In this document: piece by piece, positions 1-13,060 of the stretch | Position numbering within the stretch: the stretch's first letter is position 1 | Layout of the letters: every line of letters starts with the position of its first letter | Assembly (NCBI GenBank): GCA_022266195.1 | Contig: WHVY01000001.1 | Coordinates: 21,018,001 to 21,082,000 of the forward strand | From: Tetranychus cinnabarinus | Taxonomy: Eukaryota > Arthropoda > Arachnida > Trombidiformes > Tetranychidae | Direction: 5' to 3' | DNA: 64,000 bases | Position numbers and translations under genes: made by a program | The notes under the pieces: generated by a model | Seen by the model: the letters and a program-made list of their open reading frames with translations, nothing else | What the model was told of the DNA's origin: nothing | The model's database searches: none

Positions 1-3000
1 TCAACTCTAACCAAGTCTTTTGTTTTTCATCATTTCTCACTTTATCATCGCTCATCATCTCAATTTTCAAATTCGATATTTTTCCTTATCAATATCATTA
101 ACTTGATGATTGATGTTTTCCAACATATCCGAATCTCTTTCATGATAAAGAAGGAAATAAGGTGTAAAAACGTAAAAAATGTTGAAAATGTGGAAAATAG
201 TTTATCATGGAAGAAGGAAAAATCTCAATTTTCTCTTTTTTATCCAACATTAAAATGCAAAAGTCAAAATTGCAACCAATAAATTTATCTGATATAATAA
301 TTCAATCTCATGGTGTGTTTACATTTGCAAAATGATAGACACAAATTCATGATGAATCAGCTTCTTATTTGATCAACCTTTCACTTCCTTTCCTCTCGCC
401 TCATCTTTTGTTCATCTTTTCTCATTCACTTGAGAATTGCCATTCTTTATGGTTTTCATTTTTTTGCGGTAAATAAAAAGTTTTGCATTTATCCATTTTT
501 TTGCCTTCAAATTTAACTTCCGATTTCCGATTGAGAATTGTAAAGAATTATAAAGAAAAATGAAGTTTAAAGAAAAGGACCAAAAATGTGAAAACAAAAG
601 ATTGTGTGGAAAAGAAAAATTGCAAGATTTTGGTGCAAAAAAAGCGAAGAAAAAGTTGAACGAAAAAATTCCAAGATTGAGTTCTACAGGGAATTGCAGT
701 GTTATTACAAAATTGACAGTTTTTTCATCAATTTGACAGACGACTCCGGAAAGAGTTTAATGATAGTTATTGAATACATATATCTTTTTGTGTATAATAC
801 AGAAGAATGTTGGAATTGAATTTGGCTGAATTTATTTTCTCTTCTTTTCCTTTTTTGGCTAATGTTGTTGTCAACATTAATAAGACAGACAGATAGACAT
901 GAGACGCCATGATAATGCTGTAACCAAATTGCGTGACTTAATCTTTGCTCAAAAGTTGCGACTTTCATTATTGAATAATAACTTGATAAAGAGAGGAAAG
1001 AGAAAAATTGAGAAGAGACAATTTTCCAATTTTTCATTTCATCAACTGACTGTTATCATGATGTTTATTATTTGGGTGAATACATTTTTGATGTACTGTA
1101 CATGGTCAAGGATGGGAGGTGAAACAAAAATGTTTATCAAACGTTCGCATATGTATTCATGATAGACTTGGCTAGTTGAATGGTCAAGTAAAGATTTATG
1201 TGCTTTGAATGTCAAAATTGTTATTTTTAAATCTTCTAGACTTTCATTTATCATTCAACATTCCATCCAGGATCTCACCTTATGGTAATAATGATTATAG
1301 ATTTACACACTTTTCTTTCTCTCTTTACACTTTTTCATTGAAAATACACACAATTTAATCAGAATCAGAAGCTCTTTTTTTCTGCTTTCCATGCTAAATT
1401 GAAAGAATGTAAAAATGTTCATTGTTATTCTGTTTATCTTTTAAAAATTTTGTAACATTTCAAACACTTGATATTACGATAGGAAAGAAAAGTTCCATCA
1501 ATTGATTTAAAAGATTATCAGGAAAACTGATGAGATTAAGAACTAAAAAGATAAGAAGTTTACAGAGCATTTGGTGAGTAAAGTTAAGTTTAATCTTTCG
1601 TGACAAGATGCTGACCATTAAATACAGCGAACAAAATATTACATCATGATATTCATTTTATTGTAAATTTATTTTTGAGATACATTTCTACGAAAAATGA
1701 TTTGTGAAAATTGATGAAATAACATAGTAATAATTGCGTTAAGTCTCGCAATTTAGTTAAGGCAGAATTAGTTATTCTTAAAATCCAGAAAGTCCATGCT
1801 ACTCGTTGGATATGCCGATCAGGTGTGAACTTTCAAATTTCAATAAAAATTTGCAATAGCTTCTAGAGCTTCGGGAAATGTAATAATTAAATAAAATACT
1901 AACATAATCCATTCAATTTAAATTTCATACGCAAAGTGTAGATCCTCGTCGGTGTTACCCGTTTATTGATTATTCCCAAATCCAACAGCTCTTAATGACC
2001 AGATAAATTCAGATCGAGAACTTTTCATTCTCTATTTTCAATATAAATTTTGAAATAGATAAAGATTGATAGTGAAACATCATATGCTATGAATGATTTG
2101 GATGTATCATAAAAATGAAAAATGTAGAGATAAACAAGTTTGTCCTCGAACTATCTCTTGTGGCCATCTCGAAGAAGTGTTGAACCAGAACTGTCCGACC
2201 AAGATTTCCGATGAAAAATAAAGGACTGAAAAAGGCTTCGGCCAGCATAGTAAATCATACTAGACTCGCGTTATTCAACCATTCTTTTTTGCCTTATCTG
2301 GTGCAATAGTTTGATAAAACCGGTCTTCACATTGTATCCATATCATGTCATTCGCTTTTTTGAAGTTTGCGAAGATTTATTTATAGTGATGAAAGTATGA
2401 GCTACTCGAACTTCAGAACTAGTTTAAAGGTCACATAAACGAATGACCTTGAATGACCTTGAAACCCAGAAATTTATTCTTCAATTCGTAAAAACAAACC
2501 GTTCAAATATAAATACCCTGGCATGTTTGATTCTTTAGATATTGAATTAAAATTGAAATAAATGAGGTTGAATAGCTCTGTATGTAATTATACTTTTATC
2601 AGCATCGCAGTATGAATTTTTCTGAATTAAACCTTTCTGTCAACTTTAAATTTACAGTTTAAGATACAACAAATTCTCCTTTTAAACAAAATTTGCAATT
2701 CTTATAGAAAAAAATAACAAAAAATGTGTCTAATAACATTGGCTTAATTATCATCCATTAGCTATCAGTTATCAATTCTGTAAATTATATCATTCCCCGC
2801 TGTTTTTAACCCATGATGGACTGACAATGACCCAAAGAAAATTGCAATTACAATCAACCAACCATACCAAATAACATTCAATCATTGAATGCAATTCTCT
2901 CAATTGCAACTTGATAACAGTTTTTTTTTGTTAGAGTCGTCTACTATTCCTGTACAATCTTGCATTGTATTGATGGTAAATACATGGCTAATGTTGAGAT

Positions 3001-6000
3001 AAAATACCAAAGAAAATGTGTTATCGTGAAAGATTGAGAGATGAAATAAAGTTACGTCAAGTCGAAAGGAAGCAAAGGGAACAAAAAACAAAGTTTCAAT
3101 GCAATAGTAAAAGAAGGGAGATAAAAAAAGAGTAAATTGGAAACTTATTATATTCACTATTATATACTTTTTTCCTCATTTTTTGCACTTGTTCTGTTGA
3201 TGTTTATTGTCCCATCCTTTCTTGTCTATCGTTGTCATCTTCAATACTTGAATGATGAAACAAGATGGAATGTCAGAATAAAATGGAATGAATAAGAAAA
3301 ATTTTGGTTTCTCAAGTTGGAAGGGAAGCAGCAGGAAAAAGAAAAGAGAAAAAAAAAGATATTCGAATGATGTAAAAATGAGAAAAGCTTAAATTTTACA
3401 TTTAAATTTATTTTATTATTCCTTCAACCCCAACAACATTCATTTATTAACTTATAAAAATAATCTTTTATTGTTCCGTTATAAATAACTTACATCTTAT
3501 TCTCATCATTTCACTTTCCTTTTCCTGGTGAACTTTACCATGCAAAGAGCAACATCATCATGATAATCATAAACAACAATGATTCTAATGATAACTGAAC
3601 AGAACACAAATGAGATTTGAAACTTTCAATGTGATTAAAAAAATAGAACAAGATGAAAAAGGAAAAAATTATATGAAAATTGAATTATTGTTGCGACTCT
3701 TGTCTTCAAGTTTTTCACTCCCTGACCTTGCATGGGATTTTGCGTGATTTGGCCAAAATGATTTAAAACTAAATAGAATATCATGAATTTTTTCTCCTTT
3801 TCTCTTTTCAACATTCTATTCGTTTTGCTTCTTCTTTTGATTCCTTTTGATAAGCACTGAACCTTTATCCATTCACTTTTCACTCTTCATCATCTTCATT
3901 TTTTTAAGAAGCAAAACTTTTTCTTCAACTTTTTTACTTCTCTTTTCCATTCAGTTCCTAATTTTTTTCCTCTCTTTCGTCTATTCATGATTCGCATTGA
4001 ATAAGAAATGATAAAGAATGCCCATTGTTAACTCACGATGATCACAGTTGAAAGTATTACTTATTATTTTGATTGAGATAAGTAATGGCAGAAATGTTTG
4101 TCTTCTTTTTCGTTTTTTTTTCGTTCTTTTCTCAATTCAAAGATTATTTTTCATAGAATTTGAAGAAAAAAAAAGTCTTCTTCTTTTCCCTTCCTTTTCA
4201 ATTTCTTCTCCTCATGTTCATCATTTTATTATTAACATATTTGCTCATCATCATGTTCATACTGAGAAAATTTATTGAACCAATTTCATGTCTCATTCAA
4301 TTGTTCTGCCATGGATAATGTCAAATGCCATGGGAATCTGCAATTACAATTTGTTTTTTTTCCTCTCTTCAACTTTTTTCTCTTCTTCTTCTTTTTTTCA
4401 TTTCTTTCATCATCATCTTTTTCATTCTCAATTATTACAAGTGCATCTTTAAGATTTCATGTTATACAATGATAAATGAATTCAACTTGAAATTGAACTC
4501 ATTATTCTGTTATAATATGCAAAATCAGTTGCGATAAAAAAAGAGTAAAAAATTGAGAGAGAATGGAAAAGGAATATTAATAATTTTCTATCAACTTTTT
4601 CTCCTTTTCTTCTTCTTCTTGCATATTCTAGTGCTTTTCAACAACATTCATCATTTTCTTGTGAATATTCATTTAGAATTCACTTTTCATCAAATTGTCA
4701 GTTTTTATCGTTTCTTTATTCGTTCAACTTTCATGTTCAACTTTTCATCTTTGCCAGCTTATTGATTCTCAATGTTGGTTAAGGTTCACCTGATGGAACA
4801 AGTCTTGTCATTTAAAGGGTTAAATGTTTTAGAACAAGGTTTTTCTCTCTTATTTCAAGGTATTTCAATTGAATCATCTTCGACCATCGTAATCATCTTG
4901 AAATTTTTTCTTCTCAGTTTACTATCGAGTCAATCTTTTCTTGCAAGATTGATTCATTTTGCACGATTGGTTGACCTTTAAGAGGCAAGCAAGAAACGAG
5001 AAAGAGAAAATTTTAAAGAGAAAAAAAGAAAAAGAAAAAGGCTGACCTCAATGATTCTTGAACTTCTTTTTTTCTGAGAATTTCATTTTTCTCTTTTTCT
5101 CTTCAATGAAACTTTTTTTTCGACTTTTACTTTTTTTCTTCATTCATTGTTTACACTCAAGTTGAATCAAGTTTCACTTTCAAGAGCAACACACAACTGG
5201 ATACATTTCCGATTCAAGTATTTAACTCGAGATAACTTATTGTTGTTGAGGTCAATTTACGACAAGTTGAGCACGAAGCAATTGCTCTACTCGAAAATGA
5301 ATTACAGTCACTTCAACCTTCATTCGAGTTTGACATTAAGAAAATCGAAGCTATTTTCGATTAATTAAACCAATTAAAGGATTAATCGTTAGCTTTCATT
5401 AACTTTTATTGACTCTAAGCATGCCATTAAAGTCAAACTGTCTATTTGCAAAGCTTTGTAAACTCGACGATTCATGTGTCGAAATGAATCAAAAGTATCA
5501 AGAATTTTTTCGAAAAAAAAACAATAAAAAGAGACAGAAAAATGACATTTGGTCATGATGATGAGTAATGGTTATTGAAAAAAGACACAAGTTGGAGGTT
5601 GAACATTTAGTGAGACAAAAAAAGTAGTCAAAATAAGGAGAATGAAAAAAATGAGAAGTTCATCATTTCAGAACAAATTCAAAAATATTTTCATCTGATC
5701 TTTGTTCTCCAAATTCATTCTTTCGCACCAGAATAACCACAGAAACAGTTTTGGAAAATTTCGATTGAAATTTTTCGACACTTTTCTTGATGCAAAACCT
5801 TTCTAAACTTTTCCGCAGCAGAAATGATTTTTGAGAATCGAAAGCTTTGATAATGAAAGTTTCTGACCAATGGATCAAAATTTCTGGACTTTTTGTTCGA
5901 ACAATTTTTTGTAGTAAATCTTGAAATTCAATCATTCAACTCGTTTCATCGTCAGCGTAATGGATTGTGGTTTTGAGCGTAAAATTGACACAAAGACTTT

Positions 6001-9000
6001 GATGAAACCTTGAATGCGATTGAACGTTACGAATCTTTTTTGTTCACCGATTTAGTTCATTAAATATTTTCTGTTATTTTATTTCCTTCTACCATTACTA
6101 TTGTTATTTTTGGGTTTAGTGATTTTCTGCGTTCAACTAAAGCCCTGAAGGTTAGTTTGATCAGGATGCAATTCATTGCATTATTATGGTGAATGTTTAT
6201 CGCAATTTCAGTTTACTCGACTCTTGTATTCCTTAGAGCTCTTCCTTAGACTTTTTCACTTATTTTTTCTTATTCTCTCCATCTTTCCCTTTTCTTCCTT
6301 TTTCTTTCAACTCACTCTGTTTTTTTTTCATTCTCTTTTGTCTATCAGTTATCCATTATCATGCTTCACCAGCATGGAACGATATCAAATCAATAATAGT
6401 TTATCATCCAGAATCATTTGTAACTTTTCCTCTTATGCTTCCTGTTCTGAACATTTTTTGATACCCAAAGCATCATGGCTATCATCTTTGATCCTCCTCT
6501 TTTGTTCTGACATCATATTCAATGTTTATATTCCAAGTTAATGATAATCATTCTTGACTCTCTTTATTTGCCATCAAACTCCAACTTTAAGCTCAATCAA
6601 CCTGATCAGTGTGATAACATGATGAACAAAATCAACGAATAAAAGTGAAAATCTATGAGAAAAAAATACAATTGGAAATGTTGATGAAAAGGGAAAAAAT
6701 AGTCGGAATGACAAAAGAAGAAGAAAAGCCGAAAGAAATGGAGAGAGAAAAAATGTTGACAGAGAATTCATTTTGTGATCACGAAAAGTGAAAGAAGTTC
6801 ATGATAGAGAGCCTGATGAGGTGAGGAATGGGAATAGAAGACTAAACAAAAGTTAAACAACCTCTTTATTGACCTCTTCAATTGTTTCAATTCCCAATCA
6901 ATCAACCAATTCGGAATACAGCATTTCTTGAATAAAAAAGAATAAAATTTTCTCTCGAAATCTTCTGAAAAGTCATCAATAAATGACTCACTTTCATCAT
7001 CATAATTGTCGAATTGCGAATCATGAATTTCGAAAGAATGAACTACAAAAAAAGGAAAATATTTAAATGTAGAGAACAAAATGAACAGTTTACTTTAAAC
7101 GAATGCTAATTACATTCAATCAAAGCAACTAATTACAGTTGTTCGTTAACTGTTGGAACTTTTTTTCTTAAAATTTTCATAATCCATTAGAGCAGAGAAT
7201 CAATGAAACTTTTTTTCTTCATATTTTCTTCTGTTCGACTTGCAATCATTTATATGGCAGTTTCATGGGCAGTTTCAATTTCGGACAAAAGGATGCGAGA
7301 TGAAGTCGATCATCATGATTTCATGAAAGAACAAAAAAGGTAGGAATGAGAGGAAAAAATGTGATGGAAAATGTTGAGAAAATTTTCTCTTCTCAATGGA
7401 TTTTTAGGTTATGAAAGGTTGGCCTTTTGTGTTGACTTTTAATAAGATTTTGCGGAATCTGGATAAATAAAGAGTGCCAATTAAATGGTGAAATTGTTGA
7501 AATGAGAATCGTGAATGGAATTGATAAGTGGGTGAAAAGTTGGAACATGATGGAGGCGATGAGAAAAAGTAATAATAAAAAATTAATAAATCTCATTGAG
7601 AATCTTGGAGAATGAAAGAAGGAAAAAGAAGCCCAAATTTGCTATTAACTTGATAACTCAACTATCTTAAACAATAAAAGATAATGAAATGATATTTATC
7701 AGTTTTCATTAACTATTTATCATATTTAATATCATTTCAATTAAAGAAGAAGAAGAGAGAAAACGTATCGAATTTCAGATATTCTTATAACCCATGAATT
7801 GAGCATTACATGATTAAAGTTGAGCTTCTGTGGAGAGTAAACCAAGTTTATCCAAAACTCATTAAAGTTATTAACTCTACTCTTATCAAGGTAACTGGAG
7901 TGAAGTTTGACTGGGAGTGAAAAGGGAGTTTTCCTTTCCTGTTAATGTTGCCATTCTTTCCAATTCTGAGGAAACTTTGTCAAGAAAGTGTTTAAAGTTG
8001 AAGGAGAAAAGAAAGAGAAGAAAAAAATGAACTGTAATGGTAATTTGATATTCAATATTCACTTTGATAGATAATGATGATGAATAAAAAAAGGCTAATA
8101 GCTTTAGGCACATTATCATTGCCAGTCAAAAGTTTGAAGGTTTGTCAAGATGAATAATCTGACAAAAGAATCTTGTTTAGAAGAGAAAAAGAAATTTTTG
8201 CTTCCGGTTTTACTTTTTTTTTCTTCTCCTGCCATCTGATCTTGTTGGCGTTCAATAAATGGATTGGCTAATTTGCGGTGAAAAGATGAATTTAGCTGGC
8301 TGACAATTATGATTATCAAATTGGATGCCGCAAGGTGTTCAACTCAGTGATGGAACAAGGTGTTAAAGTGAAACCAGTAATGAGCTGATGACGAGGAAAA
8401 GATGAACCAATGATGATCCTTCAAGGTATCAAGATATCATGATAAACATGCCAAGAATATAATTAGCTGAGCATGAAGCCATTTTTTCGTTCAACTTTAC
8501 TTTTCTCAACTTTTTTGCTTCTCGAGTCTGATCGTAAAGTTATCATTCATTTCAATTTGTGTACAAAGAGCAACAGAAATGTTGAAAATGTGTTCGTTTT
8601 ACCGATTCTTTTGCAACTTTTCTTTAAGCTATTCTTTAATGCCAATCATTTATTTTAAGAATCATTGGGTTAATACTTTAAAGAGTAAAGTAGTTTCCAT
8701 TTATTTGACTTTTCTTTTTACTTTTCTTTTCCATTCCACAACTTTTTTCTCTGATTTTTTTCTTCATCTTCATTCCCAGTTTTTGCTTTCTGTTTCAACG
8801 GTTATCGTTCAACTTTTTTTTCTCACTCTTTTCGTTCAAGATAATTTAACATGTTCACTCGTGATGTTTGAAGGGAAAAAATGAAGCTAATCACAGGCAA
8901 GTTGAATATTCATGTATCCACTTGAAATTGAAAGGATTCTTCGAGTTGAATGTAAAAATTTGTTGCAAACTATTTGAGCTTGGGTAAACATGATGAAGTA

Positions 9001-11444
9001 GAAAAAAAATAAGTGAGAAATACAGGGAATGAGGAAATCTCATTATATTGCAATTGGAATAAGAATAAGTATCAGAAGATAAATTAAACGATAATTATAC
9101 TTTTCTAAATGGAATAGAGAAAAATGTTCAAAGGTTTCCCTGAAAATTCAATGCTCTATTCCAATGGAAGAAAAAAACTTCTCTCATCTAATTATCATTT
9201 TTCCCCATTCAATTATCCGATAATGAAAGGTTGGAATTGGAAATTGATAAATCTTCAGTAAATTTCAAATCTTTAATTCTCCAATCAAACCAAGATTCCA
9301 AGTCAGCAATTCGAAGAAATTCATCAACAAACTTGAAAGAATTTGAGCAATTTTCGAATTTTGCATTTTACTCAATCAAAAGCCAACAGAACTCATTTTC
9401 TTTACTCATCTCATGAATTCCAATATTAATATTCTTATGAATTGCATTTCCAAAAATAATGCAAATATCGATGAATAATTCGCTCAAATTGATTTTCACT
9501 TTTCGATTGTTTATCCATTCTCTTTGCTCATTCCATTAAAGCGTAAGTTATTCATATTAGAGTAAATAATCAACTTGGAAAATCTGAAAACAATGAGTTT
9601 GTTCTGCTATTGAAATCTCATTACGATTCGGGTTAAAACATCATAAACACCATCATTAGCGGTGAACATTTTTTTCGCAAAGTTATTTGCTTTTTTGGTA
9701 AACACTTTTAATGAACCTTTTAATTGCAAAACTTTTCATGCTTTCACTTTCGAGCGATTGAGATTTAATGGATCAACATTGGAAGTGGTGAATGAAATGT
9801 TTGTTTAAGATGAATGTTTTTGCACCTTTTCAGGTTTCGATAAGAACTGATAATGTTTTGAGATCAGGGTTGGAGGAAAGGGTTGAAACGTGTAAAAAAG
9901 GATGGAAATTGTTGTTTCCTTTCGAGTTTCTTTTTCATTTTTAGATTCCAAAACTGAGATTATTCAGTCAACTTTTACAGATCACTTTGAATTATGGAAG
10001 GAAACAGTTTACCCATGAAATAGACTGAACGTGAACAGAATTGATGCAATATCTTTTTATAACTTTCTTTTCTGTCTACTTTGACTGTTGCAAATCTGCA
10101 AAGTCGAACCTTTGAATATAATATTTTTATTAGATGAAAATTTTCTCCTTCACGTTGCCTTGCTTTTACTTTTTCATTTCGCATCAACATTTACTTACAT
10201 GAGAGAAACAAGTCAGCAGAAAAGAGGAGAAGAAAAAAAGATTGGCAGTTCGCTGGATTCATTTTATTCTGAACAACATGAAGCTGGAAAAACAAAGATG
10301 TCATTAACAATCAAAGGGAATCTCGAAGAAATAAGAGAAAAGCTGAAAACATTTTGTCACATTCATTTCAACATTTATTGTTATTTTTTCAAAAATAGTC
10401 ACCATTCAGTGTTGTAATGAGTAAACTTGACACACAATTTGGTTATTCAGCAAAAAGTGTTTAAACTGGTTAAAGGCTACTTCTCAATCAACTCAATTGA
10501 CCTCAGTGAAAACAGTTGCTCAGCCTCGGGTAATAAATTGGACAAAAGTTAATATTGAAATCGGACTTGAGTTGAAATGTTTCATTTGGTTGGAACATCT
10601 CAAGATTTTTGTGATTCTTGACTTGGAAAGGAAACATCTTCGAATTGGTTAAGTTAATTATTGGCTTGAATTATCCAGGAAATGAAATATTTAGAAAAGT
10701 CAGGCTTCCATTCATGATAGTGGATTGGCTGAATTTGTTGCTGTTTTGCATTCTAATGATGAAAATGATGCTAATTTTGTCGAGATTGAGAAGAGAAATG
10801 TATTGAAATGCAAAGTTTTGAGGAATTTTCATGAACTCAAAATGAGGCAAAATGTAAAGGCTTTCTGGTAAAAGTATAAAAGGAAATGGGTTAAAAAGAT
10901 TGACGAAAAATTGCAATTAATTTATATCATCATCATTAGTGTAAATCCGTTTTTCTCTCCACAATTGTTGAGATAATTCAAAAATCAGGAAATGAGCTTT
11001 TCATGAAATTTCATCAGCACTGAGAAGGAAAATGAAAATTTGCGCTCAACTGGCTCAAATTTAGTCATGCGACTGCAAATGACTGGGCAAGTAACTCTTA
11101 ATTCCCACATAATACAAGTCTTAATAAAGTTTCCTAGACCAAAGTTTAGTGTTACCAGTGATATACAGAAGCTTCAAACTGGAAATTACAGATTCTTGAC
11201 TTCTGTCAACTCATTGGTACACAAAACATCTCAATATTCATGAGTTTCGACCAAAGATAAAGCTTTACTAGCAATATCAAAATTATATTCAGTACTTCAT
11301 AGTTTCTCTTCTACACCAAAAGCTTTGTTGAATAATTGCAAGATTTTAGTCATTCATCCATCAATCAATGCAATTCGTGTCTAACATCGGTTTGCATTGA
11401 GCATAAAATGTTCCGTGACTCTAACTTCCCTGCAAAAGATCATG
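1..11444. other. Intergenic or intronic AT-rich DNA, no gene recognised
   Basis: I read both strands and found no exon with a recognisable protein family. The open frames here are short, dominated by F, S, L, K, N and I, and look like chance frames in T-rich or A-rich DNA. Parts of the plus strand (about 4080-5130 and 6180-6540) are very pyrimidine-rich. The segment around 2400-2480 contains a doubled 'gaatgacctt' motif resembling the repeat family at 34.6 kb. Small exons could have been missed. Confidence 0.5.
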
Positions 11445-12286
11445 TCAAAATTGAAATAAACTCAAACCTTTTGTTCGACAATTAGCAGTTTTTTCTATCA
11501 GTATAGCAAAATTGAAAAGATTCTTCAGATCCGTAATCTTGACAGCTTGCTCTTCCAATTGACTTTGTGTCAATTGCTGTGTAGACTGAGTCTTGGCTTT
11601 CAACTCCTTGATATACTCTTTGCAATTATGATTCCGTTTAGGGACATCACATAATTCACACAAATCACAGCCATCGATGTGGTTCTTATAATCTCCATAT
11701 CGCACGATCATACCACAGGCTGGAAATTTACATTTAACAAACAGATTATTCATACGAGCCAGGCTTTTCTTTCCATCTAGCGCTTCCAAAGGTAATGAAC
11801 TATGGCTCCGGGAGCAGACATAAGTTCTTCTAGATTACATCTATAAGGACATATGGGACGGTATGCCGCATCAGGATCACCAGAGGCTCGAATATATTCT
11901 TCGATACATTTTCTGCAGAACAGTCCAGGGCAACCGGGTTGCGGTGACGTTCCATGTATCACTGGGTCCATGCAAAGCTGAAAGCAAATCCGGCAACAAT
12001 ATTCATCAGATTCAGCTAAGTTGACCAATTGACTCTGCTCGACGGCATAAGGATTCACTTCCTCTGTTTGTTGAACTGCAACGGTTTCAGTCACAGGAGT
12101 ACCAATCGGCACAGCTACACCTTTAGGTCCTATCATCGAGTATGCACCAATTATTGTTCCTACCGGTCGCGGTTGTCCATTCGCATCAAAGTACTGCGAT
12201 TCAAAGATGACTTCATCTCGAGGTCCTCTCGATCCACTAGCTACGTAGGGATTTGGGATGAACTGTCCATCGTCATCGGAATCCAT
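11445..12286 (-). pseudogene. RING-finger plus TRAF-like zinc-finger protein, broken by a one-base frame change
   Basis: Two overlapping minus-strand frames together make one protein of about 280 residues. The first (12286 down to 11777) starts MDSDDDGQFI. It carries a RING-like cluster at residues 98-150: C-R-I-C, then GLFCRKC, then a final C-P-Y-R-C, a CX3C instead of the usual CX2C. The second (11789 down to 11445) continues with EALDGKKSLARM, then a CX4C...HX4C finger (CKFPACG, NHIDGC) and further Cys/His pairs (CELCDVPKRNHNC). The order RING then TRAF-type finger suggests an E3 ubiquitin ligase or TRAF-like adaptor; that function is inferred. The frames differ by one base near 11785-11790, beside a short A run on the plus strand, so this is a pseudogene or a sequencing/assembly indel. 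There is no GT..AG intron that would join the frames. The block is intronless and visibly GC-richer than its surroundings, consistent with a retrocopy or a transferred segment. Confidence 0.7.
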
Positions 12287-12302
12287 TCTTTTACCAAAGA
12301 TG

Positions 12303-12500
12303 CTTGAACCCGGTTCAAGGAATCACCAAATAACACAAAATATTAACACCAAAAAGATGTATTCTTGAAATACAAGAGTCAGGACTTTGCTTGAACTCAG
12401 TTCAAGATCTCAATCACAAGTCTTCTCAAAGACAATGTATTCTCGGAATACAATAAAATGAGTTCTCGGAACACGATGAGTTGAGTGTTTCGGAAACACT
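12303..12500. promoter_or_regulatory. Array of six 17-bp palindromes, 7-N3-7 geometry
   Basis: Six inverted repeats, each 17 bp with 7-bp arms around a 3-bp spacer: 12303-12319 (CTTGAAC-CCG-GTTCAAG), 12358-12374 (TGTATTC-TTG-AAATACA, one mismatch), 12390-12406 (CTTGAAC-TCA-GTTCAAG), 12436-12452 (TGTATTC-TCG-GAATACA), 12459-12475 (TGAGTTC-TCG-GAACACG, imperfect) and 12484-12500 (AGTGTTT-CGG-AAACACT). The first begins 17 bp upstream of the ATG of the minus-strand RING ORF. The region lies between that ORF and a gypsy integrase tail, so it could be a promoter or part of an old LTR. Two units contain TTC-N3-GAA, which matches the known STAT site pattern. Binding of any factor is inference. Confidence 0.6.
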
Positions 12501-12738
12501 AACAATTAAAAAAATAAAAGAAATCACCAAAAACCAATATAAAACCCAATTAAAATGGAAGACTTTAAAGAATGAAGTTACTTTTACAAGAGAATTGTTC
12601 ACATTACTTCCATTTCCTTGTAACGAGGGAAACAACACAAGGGTTACCAAGACACCCTTGACCAATTAATCGATTGGCTAAACAATATATCAGAAATTGA
12701 TTTCTATTTACAAAAATGAATTAATGGAGTTTTTGCAA

Positions 12739-13060
12739 TTAATTTAAACCCATTAATTCCATAATTTCATCATTTTCTTCATCTGCATGATTTTTCGCAT
12801 TCCCGGAATGAGCCATCTTTTCACCATGAAAGGGTCTCAATCCCGAGACATGCACAATCTCTCTCTTTACCGGCCCTTTCAGGTTAATCAATTCGTAATT
12901 AACCGGGTTAATTCGCATAACAATTTTATATGGACCTCGAAATCTGTCTATAAATTTCTTGCTCTTGCCCTTTACCAATTAAGGTTGTTTCGGTAGCACC
13001 AACGAATGCAGAGAAAACTCGGTTTATGCGACTTATCGTACAACTCTTCATGAAACACCG
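12739..13060 (-). pseudogene. Ty3/gypsy integrase C-terminal remnant
   Basis: The minus-strand frame 12978 down to 12739 reads KGKSKKFIDRFRGPYKI followed by VNYELINLKG and HVSGLRPFH. This is the GPY/F module and tail typical of Ty3/gypsy integrases. An in-frame TAA (12981-12979) lies directly before it, and gypsy-like residues continue upstream (LVLPKQP, and in another frame ELYDKSHKP) to about 13060, so the copy is decayed. The sequence differs from the intact element at 17.8-22.3 kb, so it belongs to another family. No reverse transcriptase or LTR pair was found with it. It points toward the palindrome array and the RING ORF, which may have been carried by or inserted next to this element. 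Confidence 0.7.

Noticed and set aside
4048..4981. Series of plus-strand ORFs rich in F, L, S
   Set aside because: They arise from T/C-rich low-complexity DNA and lack any domain or splice context.
12358..12475. Palindromes read as heat-shock elements
   Set aside because: Heat-shock elements need TTC-N2-GAA; most units here have a 3-bp spacer, so the match is not general.
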